DNA of 36,054 nt from Gorillibacterium massiliense. Lineage in GTDB: Bacteria; Bacillota; Bacilli; Paenibacillales; NBRC-103111. Made by a program: the position numbers and the translations under genes. The stretch covers positions 1 through 36,054 of the forward strand of contig NZ_CBQR020000062.1 of assembly GCF_000455485.1 (NCBI RefSeq), given 5' to 3'. Below the pieces are notes generated by a model that had not been told where the DNA came from, ran no database searches, and saw only the letters and a list, made by a program, of their open reading frames with translations. Within the stretch, counting starts at the first letter, position 1. The number at the start of each line of letters is the position of its first letter. Below, one piece after another: positions 7,957 through 16,458 of the stretch.

Positions 7957-8664
7957 TTACAGTCCGATGGCTGTCTCTAGCGCCACTTCCATCATGTCGC
8001 GGAAGGTGGTCTGCCGCTCTTCGGCTGTCGTTTCTTCGCCGGTCAACAGATGGTCGCTGACGGTGAGAATGGTGAGGGCTTCAACGTGGTATTTTGCCGC
8101 CAAGGTATAGAGTGCCGTTGTCTCCATTTCCACGCCCAGCACGCCGTAATCCATCAGTCTTCCGGTGTAGGTGGTATCGTCGCGGTAGAAGGAATCCGAG
8201 CTGAAGATGTTTCCGACATGCAGGTTGAGTCCCTTGGTGATGCCATTTTCGTAGGCCGCTTTAAGCAGGCGGAAGCTGGAGATGGGCGAGAAATCGAACC
8301 CGCCGAAAACATGTTGATTCAAGCTGGAATCGGTGCAGGAGGCTTGGGCTAAGATAACGTCCCGCACGTGGACGTCCTTTTGCATGCCGCCGCAGGTGCC
8401 GACGCGAATCAGATGCTTGACGCCGTAATCGCGGATCAATTCATTGACGTAGATGCTGATGGAGGGGATGCCCATGCCCGATCCTTGCACGGATACCCGT
8501 TTGCCTTTATAGGTGCCAGTATATCCGAGCATGCCTCGTACCTGGTTGTAACAAACGGCATCCTCCAAATAGGTTTCAGCGATGAACTTCGCTCGCAGTG
8601 GATCTCCGGGCAGCAGAATGGTTTCGGCGATTTCGCCGGATTTCGCTCCGATATGTGTACTCAT
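7957..8664 (-). CDS. deoD: Purine nucleoside phosphorylase DeoD
   Basis: DeoD-type (hexameric) purine nucleoside phosphorylase, 235 residues, the standard family length. It splits purine (deoxy)ribonucleosides with phosphate into base and pentose-1-phosphate in the salvage pathway. Family hallmarks are [10 protein letters not shown] at residues 18-27, the VGTCGG motif, GVEMET binding the ribose and purine, and TVSDH with the catalytic D204. RBS AGGAGGA precedes the ATG. It is a single gene on the minus strand with its own terminator and no deo operon partners nearby. Confidence 0.97.
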   Translation of the reverse strand: MSTHIGAKSGEIAETILLPGDPLRAKFIAETYLEDAVCYNQVRGMLGYTGTYKGKRVSVQGSGMGIPSISIYVNELIRDYGVKHLIRVGTCGGMQKDVHVRDVILAQASCTDSSLNQHVFGGFDFSPISSFRLLKAAYENGITKGLNLHVGNIFSSDSFYRDDTTYTGRLMDYGVLGVEMETTALYTLAAKYHVEALTILTVSDHLLTGEETTAEERQTTFRDMMEVALETAIGL

Positions 8665-8824
8665 CTGAAGAGTTCCTCCTCGTTCATTATGTCGATTTTG
8701 ATGATTTGACTCACGTGCAACGGTTTGTCCCGCCCTCGCTATTATCTCTATTTTTCCAGAAAAAAACTACTCCTATTTCACCTGCCTGTATCGCTTTAGT
8801 GCTGAAAAGCGTTGCCTTGCGCCC

Positions 8825-8853
8825 TTGCAGAAACTGTCTCTTGGAAATAAAAT
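8825..8853 (+). promoter_or_regulatory. Promoter for the aroA T-box leader
   Basis: TTGCAG (8825-8830), a 17-base spacer and TAAAAT (8848-8853) form a good sigma-A promoter. Transcription would begin near 8860, right at the 5' foot of the T-box stem I. Confidence 0.65.
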
Positions 8854-8857
8854 AGGA

Positions 8858-9153
8858 AAAACGATGAGGAAGAGAGTAAGCGAAGGATGAACCTGACAGG
8901 GACGGCGCGCCACCGACTGAAAGCGCCCGATGTTTCGAATTCGCCGAAGTTCACTTCCGAGTGGAACCTTGAACATCCGTTTAACCGGTTAGACGGGTTA
9001 AGTAGAGGCTCCCGCTGGAGCCAGCGTTAGAAGGCTATAGAGAATCGGCGTCTCCCATGCCCTGCTCGCAGCAGGTATGGTTGAATCAGCGTCCGGTTGA
9101 ATTAGGGTGGTACCACGGCACTTTCGTCCCTTAGACGATAGGGCTTTTTTTGT
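8858..9153 (+). ncRNA. T-box riboswitch, predicted tRNA-Phe specifier, controlling aroA
   Basis: This is a classical transcription-attenuating T-box leader. Seen directly: the stem I apical region (GGCGC ... GACTGAAAGCGCC), the T-box core AGGGTGGTACCACGG at 9104-9118, and a terminator hairpin (GTCCCTTAGACGATAGGGC) plus a T-run ending at 9152. The specifier is read by aligning with the ileS leader in this same window: GCCGAA-c-ATC-ctc-TCCGAG there corresponds to GCCGAA-g-TTC-act-TCCGAG here, giving TTC (Phe) at 8950-8952. The T-box UGGU can pair with an ACCA tRNA 3' end. Uncharged tRNA-Phe should stabilise the antiterminator and allow aroA expression. Confidence 0.9.
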
Positions 9154-9172
9154 TTTGGCGGAAAAAATAAAA

Positions 9173-9364
9173 GTTGAACGACTGAACATAACGGTGCAAG
9201 GAGGAATGGAGGACATTTGGACTGAAGGAGCGTCAGCGTTAGCCTTTGGTTTTGGATTTCATCCGCTATATAGCTACCAATTCATGAAATCTGAAAACAA
9301 CAGCGACCGTAGGTTCAAATTGTCCGCAGTTTCGAAGTTTGGACAGTGTAATCTTTCGTTCAAG
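9173..9364 (+). repeat. MITE-like intergenic repeat, copy A
   Basis: A 192-base element bounded by GTTGAACGA (9173-9181) and TCGTTCAAG (9356-9364), an inverted repeat with one mismatch. Its interior (GGAGGACATT, ACTGAAGGAGCG, AGCGT, TTTGGTTTTGGATTTC) matches the reverse complement of a second element at 20448-20575. It fills almost all of the space between the T-box terminator and the aroA RBS. It encodes no transposase. A 66-codon frame from 9206 to 9406 crosses it but has poor RBS spacing and overlaps aroA. Confidence 0.65.
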
Positions 9365-9387
9365 CAAAAAAGAGGAGGACGAGAAGG

Positions 9388-10461
9388 ATGGAGCAGAAGG
9401 AATTGAGCACGTTGAGGGAGCAGATGGACGCGATCAACAGCAAGCTTTTGGAGTTGTTGTCGGAGCGGGCGAAAATCGCCATCGAGATCGGAGAGATCAA
9501 GGAGAAGCAGGGCGTGCCCCGGCTCGACCCCGAACGGGAAAAAATCATGCTGGAGCGCCTCGTCGCCAGCAATCCAGGGCCGCTTCCCGCGGCAACGGTT
9601 CGCCAGTTGTTCAAGCAGATTTTCCAAGCATCCATGGAGCTCCAAACGGCGGAACACAAGAAGCATCTTCTGGTCAGCCGTAAGCAGCAACAAGAGGATA
9701 CGGTAGTGGACGTCAAGGGATTGGCTATCGGCGGAGGCACGCCCATCATGGTGGCGGGACCTTGCTCTGTGGAAAGCTACGATCAAGTGCGTACCGTCGC
9801 CAAGGCGATTAGCGCTGCAGGCGTCAAGCTGATGCGCGGCGGAGCCTTCAAGCCACGGACGTCGCCTTATGATTTCCAAGGCCTCGGCATGGATGGCTTG
9901 AAAATGCTGAGGGAAGCGGCGGATGAGTTCGGCCTCTCTACCATCAGTGAAATCGTTGATCCCCGGCACCTCGAAGCCGCTCTGCCTTACGTGGATATCA
10001 TCCAGATCGGCGCCCGGAACATGCATAACTTCGAGCTGTTGAAAGCAGTCGGGGACATGCGTACGCCGGTTGTGCTGAAACGCGGACTGGCCGCTACCAT
10101 GGAAGAATTCGTCCATGCTGCCGAATATATCGTCTCCCGGGGCAATACCCAAGTGATCCTGATTGAACGGGGCATCCGTACTTACGAAAAATGGACGCGG
10201 AATACACTGGACATCTCCGCCGTTCCCCTGTTGAAGCAGGAAACCCACCTGCCGGTGCTGGTTGACGTCACTCACTCCACGGGCCGCAAAGACATTATGG
10301 CACCATGCGCCAAGGCTGCTCTCGCCGCCGGTGCTGACGGGATCATGGTGGAGGTTCACCCCAACCCGGCTGTTGCTCTTTCCGATGCGGCGCAGCAATT
10401 GAACATCGAAGAGTTCAACCGATTCTTCGACGACGTAAAGAAGTCCGGCTTATTCAAGTAA
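9388..10461 (+). CDS. aroA: Bifunctional DAHP synthase / chorismate mutase
   Basis: A 357-residue bifunctional enzyme as in Bacillus subtilis AroA. Residues 1-85 are an AroQ-type chorismate mutase helical domain ([20 protein letters not shown], then the EREK helix). Residues 100-357 are a type I-beta DAHP synthase condensing phosphoenolpyruvate and erythrose 4-phosphate, the first step of aromatic biosynthesis. Visible motifs are [55 protein letters not shown] and [27 protein letters not shown] lies 9 bases before the ATG. The mutase domain normally mediates feedback by prephenate or chorismate. Expression is under the Phe-type T-box upstream; a terminator follows. Confidence 0.96.
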   Translation: MEQKELSTLREQMDAINSKLLELLSERAKIAIEIGEIKEKQGVPRLDPEREKIMLERLVASNPGPLPAATVRQLFKQIFQASMELQTAEHKKHLLVSRKQQQEDTVVDVKGLAIGGGTPIMVAGPCSVESYDQVRTVAKAISAAGVKLMRGGAFKPRTSPYDFQGLGMDGLKMLREAADEFGLSTISEIVDPRHLEAALPYVDIIQIGARNMHNFELLKAVGDMRTPVVLKRGLAATMEEFVHAAEYIVSRGNTQVILIERGIRTYEKWTRNTLDISAVPLLKQETHLPVLVDVTHSTGRKDIMAPCAKAALAAGADGIMVEVHPNPAVALSDAAQQLNIEEFNRFFDDVKKSGLFK

Positions 10462-10480
10462 ACCGCCATACGAGATAGAA

Positions 10481-10520
10481 TCGCCCGGTCGCATTTGATG
10501 CGTGCCGGGCGGTTTTTTTT
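10481..10520 (+). terminator. Rho-independent terminator after aroA
   Basis: CGCCCGGTCGCAT / ATGCGTGCCGGGCG forms a long GC-rich stem with a 3-base loop, followed by eight T. Confidence 0.9.
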
Positions 10521-10544
10521 GAAAAGATGAGATTTTTCCGGAAT

Positions 10545-10553
10545 TGCTATAAT
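10545..10553 (+). promoter_or_regulatory. Extended -10 promoter for the two-component system
   Basis: TGCTATAAT is an extended -10 element (TGn plus perfect TATAAT at 10548-10553) about 40 bases before the response-regulator ATG. No good -35 is present at 17 bases, which the extended -10 can compensate for. Confidence 0.55.
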
Positions 10554-10592
10554 ATTAACGAATGTCAAAAGACCACCACTCGGGGGGCGAAC

Positions 10593-12185
10593 ATGTTGGG
10601 GGATTTATGCAACGTTCTTATCGTCGATGATGAACAGCTCGTAAGACAAGGGATCAAGCATTTCGTGAATTGGGAGCAGGAAGGTTTCCATATCATCGGC
10701 GAAGCGGCCAACGGCAAGGAAGCGTTGGAGCTGATTGAAAAGGTTCGACCGCATATTATCATTACGGATATCGTCATGCCGCTGATGGACGGCGAAGAGT
10801 TGACCCGTAAAGTGAAAGCGCTGTATCCGGAGATTGAGGTCATCGTGCTCAGCAGCTTCGGGGAGTTTGATTATGTCCGGTCTTCCTTTCAGAGCGGGGT
10901 AGCCGATTATATATTAAAACCGAAGCTGGAAGGGGAAGCTCTTCTTCAGGTGTTGAAGAGTGCCGCGAAGAAAATCCCCACTTTGCGGTTGTCGAGAACA
11001 GCAGGAGACCGCGCTTTGTCCATTGATGACATGATCGAGAAGCTGATTGCCGGCTTTGACACTTCATTCGAAGCGGAAACCGCCGCGAGAGCTTTCCCGC
11101 ATAGCGGCTTCTGTTTGATTTGTGCTGACTTGAGGATGACAGCGAGCCAAGAGGAGCAGCACCTTTCCGAGCTTGGCAAGAAGCTTTCGCGCATTCTCGA
11201 AAATCAGCTTCAATCCGGCAAGGAAGATGCGATTTACCATCCTTTTCCTGGGGAACGCAATCGCCCTGTGTTTCTTTTAAACGCCGATACGCAGAGCTTT
11301 CACGCTATTTTTCGCACCCTTGGGCTTGTAGCCAAGCATTCGGTGGAACTGGATCCGACGATATGCTGGCTGGTTGCCGACCCCTTCACCTCTTTCGACC
11401 AAATGGGCCGAATCTATCGAGAAGGCTTCACAAAGCTGTTGCAATATCGATTCTACTCTCCCCGCCACGAAATCCTTATGGAAAAAGACGTGAAGGCGCC
11501 GGCGTCGCCGAGCCCGGCTTTTGATCTGAATCATTTTACAGAAGAGTTGAAGCGGCAGCATTTCGATTCCGCCTTTGCCGAACTGCGGGAGCATGTGGAT
11601 GCGATGAGCCGCCAAGCGGCGAAGGATGTGTTTGAGTTTCGCTCTTTTTTGGGCAACATCATATTCAACATTACCGTTATGCTCGGCAATCTGGGGTTTG
11701 AGACGAAGGAACTGGAGGAGGGGAAATACGCCTTTTTCAAAGCCTTCGAAGAAGCGAAAAACGCTCAGGAAGCGATCATGCAACTGGAGGCGTTTATTCA
11801 GAAGGCCAATCTGTGTATCGCCGCCCGAAATCAGGATGCCACCAGCTCCAATATGAGGATGCTGCTGGGTTACATTGAGGAGCATTACGCCGAGCCTATG
11901 ACCCTATCGGATGCCGCCAAGCACTTTCATTTCAATCCCTCCTATTTGTCCAGTTATTTCTCAGCCCATCAAAAGGAAGGGTTCAACGAATACGTGACAA
12001 GATCCGTATCGGAAAAGCGACTGAGCTTTTGCGGGAAAGGGCGGCGCCAATCTCGGAGATCAGCAGCATGGTGGGGTATTCGGATCACAGCTATTTTTGC
12101 CGGGTATTTAAAAAGGTTACTGGGTTGGCACCAAGCCAATACCGCAAAAAGTTTCATTCCTGAAAAAGGAGCGTCGCAGGCATGA
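10593..12185 (+). CDS. YesN-type response regulator (receiver + AraC HTH), frameshifted near 12000
   Basis: Receiver domain at residues 7-125 with D12/D13 acidic pair, phospho-acceptor D59 in ITDIVMPLMDG and K107 in ILKPK, then a long helical linker and the first half of an AraC-type HTH (AKHFHFNPSYLSSYFSAHQK). After FNEYVT the frame stops resembling AraC. Reading from about 12000 in the -1 frame restores it fully: RIGKATELLRERAAP, ISEISSMVGYSDHSY, FCRVFKKVTGLAPSQYRKKF, stop TGA 12161-12163. One base (an A in the ACAAG stretch) seems missing. As read, the protein has a scrambled second helix-turn-helix and ends at 12185, overlapping the kinase ATG as ATGA. Start ATG 10593 follows GGGGGG. Either a true inactivating mutation or a sequence error. 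Confidence 0.85.
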   Translation: MLGDLCNVLIVDDEQLVRQGIKHFVNWEQEGFHIIGEAANGKEALELIEKVRPHIIITDIVMPLMDGEELTRKVKALYPEIEVIVLSSFGEFDYVRSSFQSGVADYILKPKLEGEALLQVLKSAAKKIPTLRLSRTAGDRALSIDDMIEKLIAGFDTSFEAETAARAFPHSGFCLICADLRMTASQEEQHLSELGKKLSRILENQLQSGKEDAIYHPFPGERNRPVFLLNADTQSFHAIFRTLGLVAKHSVELDPTICWLVADPFTSFDQMGRIYREGFTKLLQYRFYSPRHEILMEKDVKAPASPSPAFDLNHFTEELKRQHFDSAFAELREHVDAMSRQAAKDVFEFRSFLGNIIFNITVMLGNLGFETKELEEGKYAFFKAFEEAKNAQEAIMQLEAFIQKANLCIAARNQDATSSNMRMLLGYIEEHYAEPMTLSDAAKHFHFNPSYLSSYFSAHQKEGFNEYVTRSVSEKRLSFCGKGRRQSRRSAAWWGIRITAIFAGYLKRLLGWHQANTAKSFIPEKGASQA

Positions 12186-13960
12186 GAACAATAAAAGAGC
12201 GGCTTAAGCTGCAGGGCTTGTTTATCAAACTGTTTGCCGTCATGGTGATCAGCATCGTCGTCGTGGCAGTGGCGTCTTCCTGGACGACGGTGCGCATGTC
12301 GGAGCGACTGTTCATGAATACCTTCAGCATCACCAATGGCAAAGTCATAGGGCAGATCAAAACCAACTTTGAAACGTTCCATAATTCCATAATCACGGCC
12401 ATGAACAACGTGCAGCAAAGCGGCAACATCAAAACCTTCCTCACTACCGGAGACACCGACTCGCTCACCATGGTGAAGGCTTATTACAACATGACCCAGC
12501 AAATGAAGAAAATTCAGTCTAACGTGGAAGCGTACCCGGTAGGCATCGCCATCATCGGTAAAAACAACCGCTATTATTCGAGCAATATGACCAACTTTTC
12601 CATTTCGGCTGCCGAGCTAAAGAACCATCCTATGACAGCGCGGGCGGTGGATGAGCCGCGGCAGCTCATGTATCAAATGTATCAGCCTCTTGATACCGGG
12701 GTGGCGAGCGACAATTTTATCGTGGCGACAAAAGCCCTGTTGGAACGCACTACTGGAGATATCTATGGAATGCTGTATATCGTGATTAAAGAAAAGGATT
12801 TCATGTCCTTCTATTCCAGCTTTACGAGCAAAGGCAACGATGTCGCGATTCTGAACTCGGCGGGCACCATCGTCTCCAGCAACCGGCAGGAGCTGATCGG
12901 TCAGGAGGATCCGGATTTGTTGAAACGGGCCAAAGAGGTTCAGGAAGGCGGCTTGCATTATAAAAAAGTGAAGGTCATGGGCGAGGAGCAAATTTTGATC
13001 TCGGACTATTTGCCATCCTATGATTTTTACGTGGTTAATCTTATCGACAAGAAGCTGGCGCTGGGCCAAATTATCAATACCCGGACGGTGTTTACCATCT
13101 GTGTCGTCATTGTGGCGCTAGCGCTGATCATCGTGTTTATCATCTCCCGCCGGCTTACCCGTTCGCTCACTCTGCTGGCCAGACAGATGCAAAAGGTCAC
13201 CAAGCGCAATTTTCATAACTACATAACGGCGACGGGCAGCTACGAAATCCGCGAGCTGGCAAAAGCCTTTAACTATATGCTGGATGAAGTAAACGAGTAC
13301 GTCCATCAGTTGGTGGAAACCCAGAAAGGTCAGCGTAACGCGGAACTCACGGCATTGCAGCGGCAGATCAATCCCCACTTTCTTTACAACACGTTAGCCA
13401 CCGTAAAATTCCTCGTGCAGCAGGGCAGCAAGGAAAAGGCGGTGGAGACCATTCATGCGATGATTTCATTGCTGCAGAACTCGATCAGCAACGTCAACGA
13501 GACCATAACCATCGAGGAGGAAATGGCCAATCTGAAGCACTATGTGTTCATCAACCATGTGCGGTATGGAGAGCGGATCAACGTTTATTTCTTCGTATCG
13601 CCGGATTGTCGGGAATGCCACGTGCCGAAGTTGATCATCCAGCCTTTTATCGAAAACGCTTTCTTCCACGGCTTCAACATCAAACAGGAAGGCTACATTC
13701 ACGTGATGGTGGCCAGAGAGGGAGGCACGCTTGTGTGCGAGGTGGCGGACAATGGGGATGGGATGGAAGGCATTTCCTCGGATAACGCTTTGCCCAATGC
13801 GAAAAGCAAATCTCAGCTGTTTACCGGCATCGGTATTAAAAATGTCCATGATCGTATAGTTTTGCTTTATGGGGAAGACTATGGAGTATCCATTACCAGT
13901 GAGCTGGGAAAAGGAACGCAGGTGAAGATTCGTCTGCCTGTTTTGGATTCGCAAAAATAG
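12182..13960 (+). CDS. YesM-type sensor histidine kinase
   Basis: A 592-residue membrane kinase partner of the response regulator. TM1 lies at about 13-33 and TM2 at about 300-320; between them is a large extracellular Cache-like sensor region. A HAMP linker (RRLTRSLTLLARQMQKV...) follows, then the His_kinase domain with H399 in QINPHFLYNTL, the signature of the LytS/YesM type, and an ATPase domain with PKLIIQPFIENAFFHG (N box), VADNGDGM and GIGIKNVHDRI. RBS AAAAGGAG precedes ATG 12182. It is expected to sense an external sugar or binding-protein state and phosphorylate D59 of the regulator. The downstream sugar importer and beta-galactosidase are its probable targets. Confidence 0.93.
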   Translation: MRTIKERLKLQGLFIKLFAVMVISIVVVAVASSWTTVRMSERLFMNTFSITNGKVIGQIKTNFETFHNSIITAMNNVQQSGNIKTFLTTGDTDSLTMVKAYYNMTQQMKKIQSNVEAYPVGIAIIGKNNRYYSSNMTNFSISAAELKNHPMTARAVDEPRQLMYQMYQPLDTGVASDNFIVATKALLERTTGDIYGMLYIVIKEKDFMSFYSSFTSKGNDVAILNSAGTIVSSNRQELIGQEDPDLLKRAKEVQEGGLHYKKVKVMGEEQILISDYLPSYDFYVVNLIDKKLALGQIINTRTVFTICVVIVALALIIVFIISRRLTRSLTLLARQMQKVTKRNFHNYITATGSYEIRELAKAFNYMLDEVNEYVHQLVETQKGQRNAELTALQRQINPHFLYNTLATVKFLVQQGSKEKAVETIHAMISLLQNSISNVNETITIEEEMANLKHYVFINHVRYGERINVYFFVSPDCRECHVPKLIIQPFIENAFFHGFNIKQEGYIHVMVAREGGTLVCEVADNGDGMEGISSDNALPNAKSKSQLFTGIGIKNVHDRIVLLYGEDYGVSITSELGKGTQVKIRLPVLDSQK

Positions 13961-13997
13961 TGCAAGAATCTGAAAAAAGTGCAATTTGGCAAAAGAA
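13959..13997 (+). promoter_or_regulatory. Tandem AGTGCAA repeats, predicted response-regulator site
   Basis: AGTGCAA occurs at 13959-13965 and again at 13978-13984, exactly 19 bases apart and in direct orientation. They lie directly upstream of TACAAT (14004-14009), a likely -10 with no good -35. Two direct half-sites upstream of a weak promoter are what an AraC-type response regulator with two HTH motifs needs. The first repeat overlaps the kinase stop codon. Confidence 0.45.
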
Positions 13998-14008
13998 AGC
14001 GGATACAA
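13993..14008 (+). promoter_or_regulatory. Candidate cre (CcpA) site over the -10
   Basis: AAGAAAGCGGATACAA fits WTGNNARCGNWWWCAW at 15 of 16 positions (A for T at position 2). It overlaps the presumed -10 TACAAT of the sugar-importer promoter, where CcpA binding would give glucose repression. Confidence 0.4.
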
Positions 14009-14140
14009 TGTGACAAGAAAAAGACAAATCCAAGTAAAGAACGTTCTAACGGTCCGATTTTTTCGGGTGCTATGATGATGAAGCAGGATGTGAAACGCTT
14101 TCAGCAAGAAAAATCATCGTACAAAGAGGGGTTGAAAAGC

Positions 14141-15430
14141 TTGAAGAAGACTGTAGCGCTTATGTTGCTCGCATGTCTCTTGGTTCTTTCCGCGTGTGGT
14201 TCCAGCAAAAATGCCGGGAACAACGCACCTAAGGGAGAAGCTAAAGAAATTACCATTTGGGCATGGGACCCGGCATTCAACATTGCCGCCCTAAACAAGG
14301 CGAAGGAAGCTTACGCCAAGATTAATCCGGACGTCAAAGTCAATATTGTGGAATACGCGCAAAACGATATCGTGCAAAAGCTGAACACCGGCTTCAACTC
14401 CGGTACGACCAAAGGGCTGCCGAACATCGTGCTCATCGAGGATTACCGTTCCCAAGGCTTCCTGCAAGCCTATCCGGATTCCTTCTATGACCTCAGCAAC
14501 AGCATCAAAGCTTCCGATTTCGCCGAGTATAAGCTTGGAGCAACGAGCTTGAACGGCAAGCAGTACGGCGTTCCTTTTGATAGCGGCGTAACGGGGCTGT
14601 ACATCCGCACCGATTACCTGCAACAAGCGGGCTATACCTTGGACGACGTGAAGAACATCGATTGGGATAAATTCATCGAAATCGGCAAGAAGGTTCACGA
14701 AAAAACCGGCAAATCCATCTTCTCCATGGACCCCAATGATTTGGGCCTCGTACGTATGATCGCTCAATCCGCCGGCACCTGGTATGTGAAGGAAGACGGA
14801 AAGACGCCATTCATCGTGGGCAACGAACCGCTGAAAGAAGGCTTCCGCATCTATAAGGAGCTGATGACCTCCAACGCCATCGCTGTAAATACAGACTGGA
14901 GCCAAATGGTCGCTTCCATCAATAAAGGCGATGTTATGGCTTCCGCAACAGGCAACTGGTTCACCGCTTCCATCAAGGCTGAAGCTTCTCAATCCGGAAA
15001 ATGGGCAGTCGCTCCATTCCCGACCCTGAAAAAAGTCGCCAATTCGGTTCATGCCTCCAACCTGGGCGGCAGCTCCTGGTACGTACTTAACGTAGACGGT
15101 GCTGCTACAGCAGCTGACTTTATGGCGAAAACCTTCGGTTCTGATGTCAATCTGTATCAAGATCTGGTTACGAGTATCGGAGCAATCGGCACCTACATTC
15201 CTGCCGCATCTGGCGATGCCTACAAGAAGAGCGACGATTTCTTCGGCGGCCAGGCCATCGTCACCGACTTCGCCAACTGGACGAAGGATATTCCGAGAGT
15301 CAACTACGGTCTCAGCACCTACGCTATCGAAGACATTCTCGTTGTGGAAATGCAAAACTACCTGAACGGCAAGGATCTTGACCAAGCTTTGGCTGACGCG
15401 CAAAAACAAGCGGAAACCCAAGTGAAGTAA
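14141..15430 (+). CDS. Sugar ABC transporter substrate-binding lipoprotein
   Basis: A 429-residue family 1 extracellular solute-binding protein. TTG 14141 is chosen because AAAGAGGGG lies 9 bases upstream and translation from it gives a compact lipoprotein signal: KK, a hydrophobic stretch, then the lipobox LSAC with the lipidated Cys near residue 20. The mature part opens with KEITIWAWDPAF and contains the ligand-lobe features SIFSMDP and GDVMASATGNWF. It would deliver a di- or oligosaccharide to the two following permeases. The adjacent beta-galactosidase makes a lactose- or galacto-oligosaccharide-like ligand probable, by inference. Controlled by the AGTGCAA repeats and perhaps by CcpA. 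Confidence 0.93.
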   Translation: MKKTVALMLLACLLVLSACGSSKNAGNNAPKGEAKEITIWAWDPAFNIAALNKAKEAYAKINPDVKVNIVEYAQNDIVQKLNTGFNSGTTKGLPNIVLIEDYRSQGFLQAYPDSFYDLSNSIKASDFAEYKLGATSLNGKQYGVPFDSGVTGLYIRTDYLQQAGYTLDDVKNIDWDKFIEIGKKVHEKTGKSIFSMDPNDLGLVRMIAQSAGTWYVKEDGKTPFIVGNEPLKEGFRIYKELMTSNAIAVNTDWSQMVASINKGDVMASATGNWFTASIKAEASQSGKWAVAPFPTLKKVANSVHASNLGGSSWYVLNVDGAATAADFMAKTFGSDVNLYQDLVTSIGAIGTYIPAASGDAYKKSDDFFGGQAIVTDFANWTKDIPRVNYGLSTYAIEDILVVEMQNYLNGKDLDQALADAQKQAETQVK

Positions 15431-15460
15431 GCCTCCGTTCGCGGGAATAATAGAAAAAGG

Positions 15461-15526
15461 CCAGGGCGCTTGCCGCTCCTCCCTCCGAACTAGCGGAAGT
15501 GGAGCCGGGAGCGCCCGGGTTTTTAT
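15461..15526 (+). terminator. Hairpin/attenuator between binding protein and permeases
   Basis: GGGCGCT (15464-15470) pairs with AGCGCCC (15510-15516) and an inner CCGCTCC/GGAG stem extends it; TTTTTATTT follows. Placed inside the operon, it would let only part of transcription continue and so keep the binding protein more abundant than the membrane subunits; it may also protect the 3' end of the first message. Confidence 0.7.
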
Positions 15527-15561
15527 TTACACTCGTTTATTGGAAAGGAGTCGGTCTTACT

Positions 15562-16458
15562 GTGAATACAGCTAAAAAAGGCATGAGTTTGCAAAGAAGG
15601 ACCGCCTTGACCGGCTGGTCGTTTGTCATCCTCGCGGTTGTGATGATTTTTGCCTTCTATTTCTACCCGATGATTCAGGCGTTGATCATGTCCTTCAAAA
15701 CCGGAACCGGCCAAAACATGCACTTCACCGGCTGGGATAACTATAATCGGCTGTTTAAGGACGCGACCTTCATTACTTCCGTTAAAAATACGTTTGTCTA
15801 TTTGCTGATTCAAGTGCCGATCATGATCGTTCTGGCTCTGTTTATATCCGTGCTTCTGAACGACAGCAAATTGAAGTTCAAAGGTTTTTTCCGTACGGCG
15901 ATTTTTCTGCCTTGCGTGACGTCTCTCGTTGCGTACTCGGTTATTTTCAAATATTTGTTCGCTACAAACGGCCTCGTCAACTCGATGTTGACCCATCTGC
16001 ATATCGTAAGCACCCCGATTCAATGGATCACCGATCCTTTTTGGGCGAAAGTCACCATTATTATCGCTATCACTTGGCGCTGGACGGGCTATAACATGAT
16101 CTTCTACTTGTCCGGTCTGCAAAATATCGACGGCTCGATCTACGAGGCAGCCCGGATCGACGGCGCTTCGGCGGTCAAGCAGTTTTTCTCCATCACCATT
16201 CCGCTGCTTAAGCCGATTATCCTGTTCACGTCGATTACGTCGACCATCGGCACCCTGCAGCTTTTCGACGAGGTTATGAATATAACGAAGGGCGGTCCCG
16301 GCAACGCGACCCTCACGATATCCCAATATATTTACAACTTGTCCTTCAAGTACACGGCGGATTTCGGGTATGCCGCTACCGTTTCATACTCGATTCTCAT
16401 CATGATCGTCGTCTTGTCCATTATCCAGTTCAAAGTGGGCGGTGATAAAAATGCCTAA
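15562..16458 (+). CDS. Sugar ABC transporter permease, MalF/LacF-like
   Basis: A 298-residue CUT1 permease with six membrane helices. The EAA loop is YEAARIDGASAVKQFFSI, followed by TIPLLKPII, and the KGGPGNAT motif occurs near the C-terminus. GTG 15562 follows AAAGGAG (15544-15550) with 11-base spacing; the frame is open further upstream but the extension runs into the attenuator hairpin. The next permease overlaps its stop by 8 bases, so the two are coupled. Confidence 0.93.
   Translation: MNTAKKGMSLQRRTALTGWSFVILAVVMIFAFYFYPMIQALIMSFKTGTGQNMHFTGWDNYNRLFKDATFITSVKNTFVYLLIQVPIMIVLALFISVLLNDSKLKFKGFFRTAIFLPCVTSLVAYSVIFKYLFATNGLVNSMLTHLHIVSTPIQWITDPFWAKVTIIIAITWRWTGYNMIFYLSGLQNIDGSIYEAARIDGASAVKQFFSITIPLLKPIILFTSITSTIGTLQLFDEVMNITKGGPGNATLTISQYIYNLSFKYTADFGYAATVSYSILIMIVVLSIIQFKVGGDKNA

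Noticed and set aside
9206-9406. 66-codon open frame inside MITE copy A overlapping the aroA start
   Set aside because: AAGGAGG is too close to its ATG, the frame lies in a diverged repeat, is not preserved in copy B, and resembles no known peptide.
11990-12030. Programmed -1 frameshifting as explanation for the split response regulator
   Set aside because: No X-XXY-YYZ heptamer is in frame and no clear stimulating stem follows; a lost base is simpler, and AraC regulators are not known to need recoding.
14091-14103. TGAAACGCTTTCA palindrome as a second cre site
   Set aside because: It is 13 bases with an odd centre, one base short of cre, so half-site spacing is wrong for CcpA.
13466-15421. 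Long minus-strand open frames opposite the kinase and binding-protein genes
   Set aside because: They are frame shadows of well-supported plus-strand genes, with no RBS or recognisable domains; the same applies to other long antisense frames in the window.
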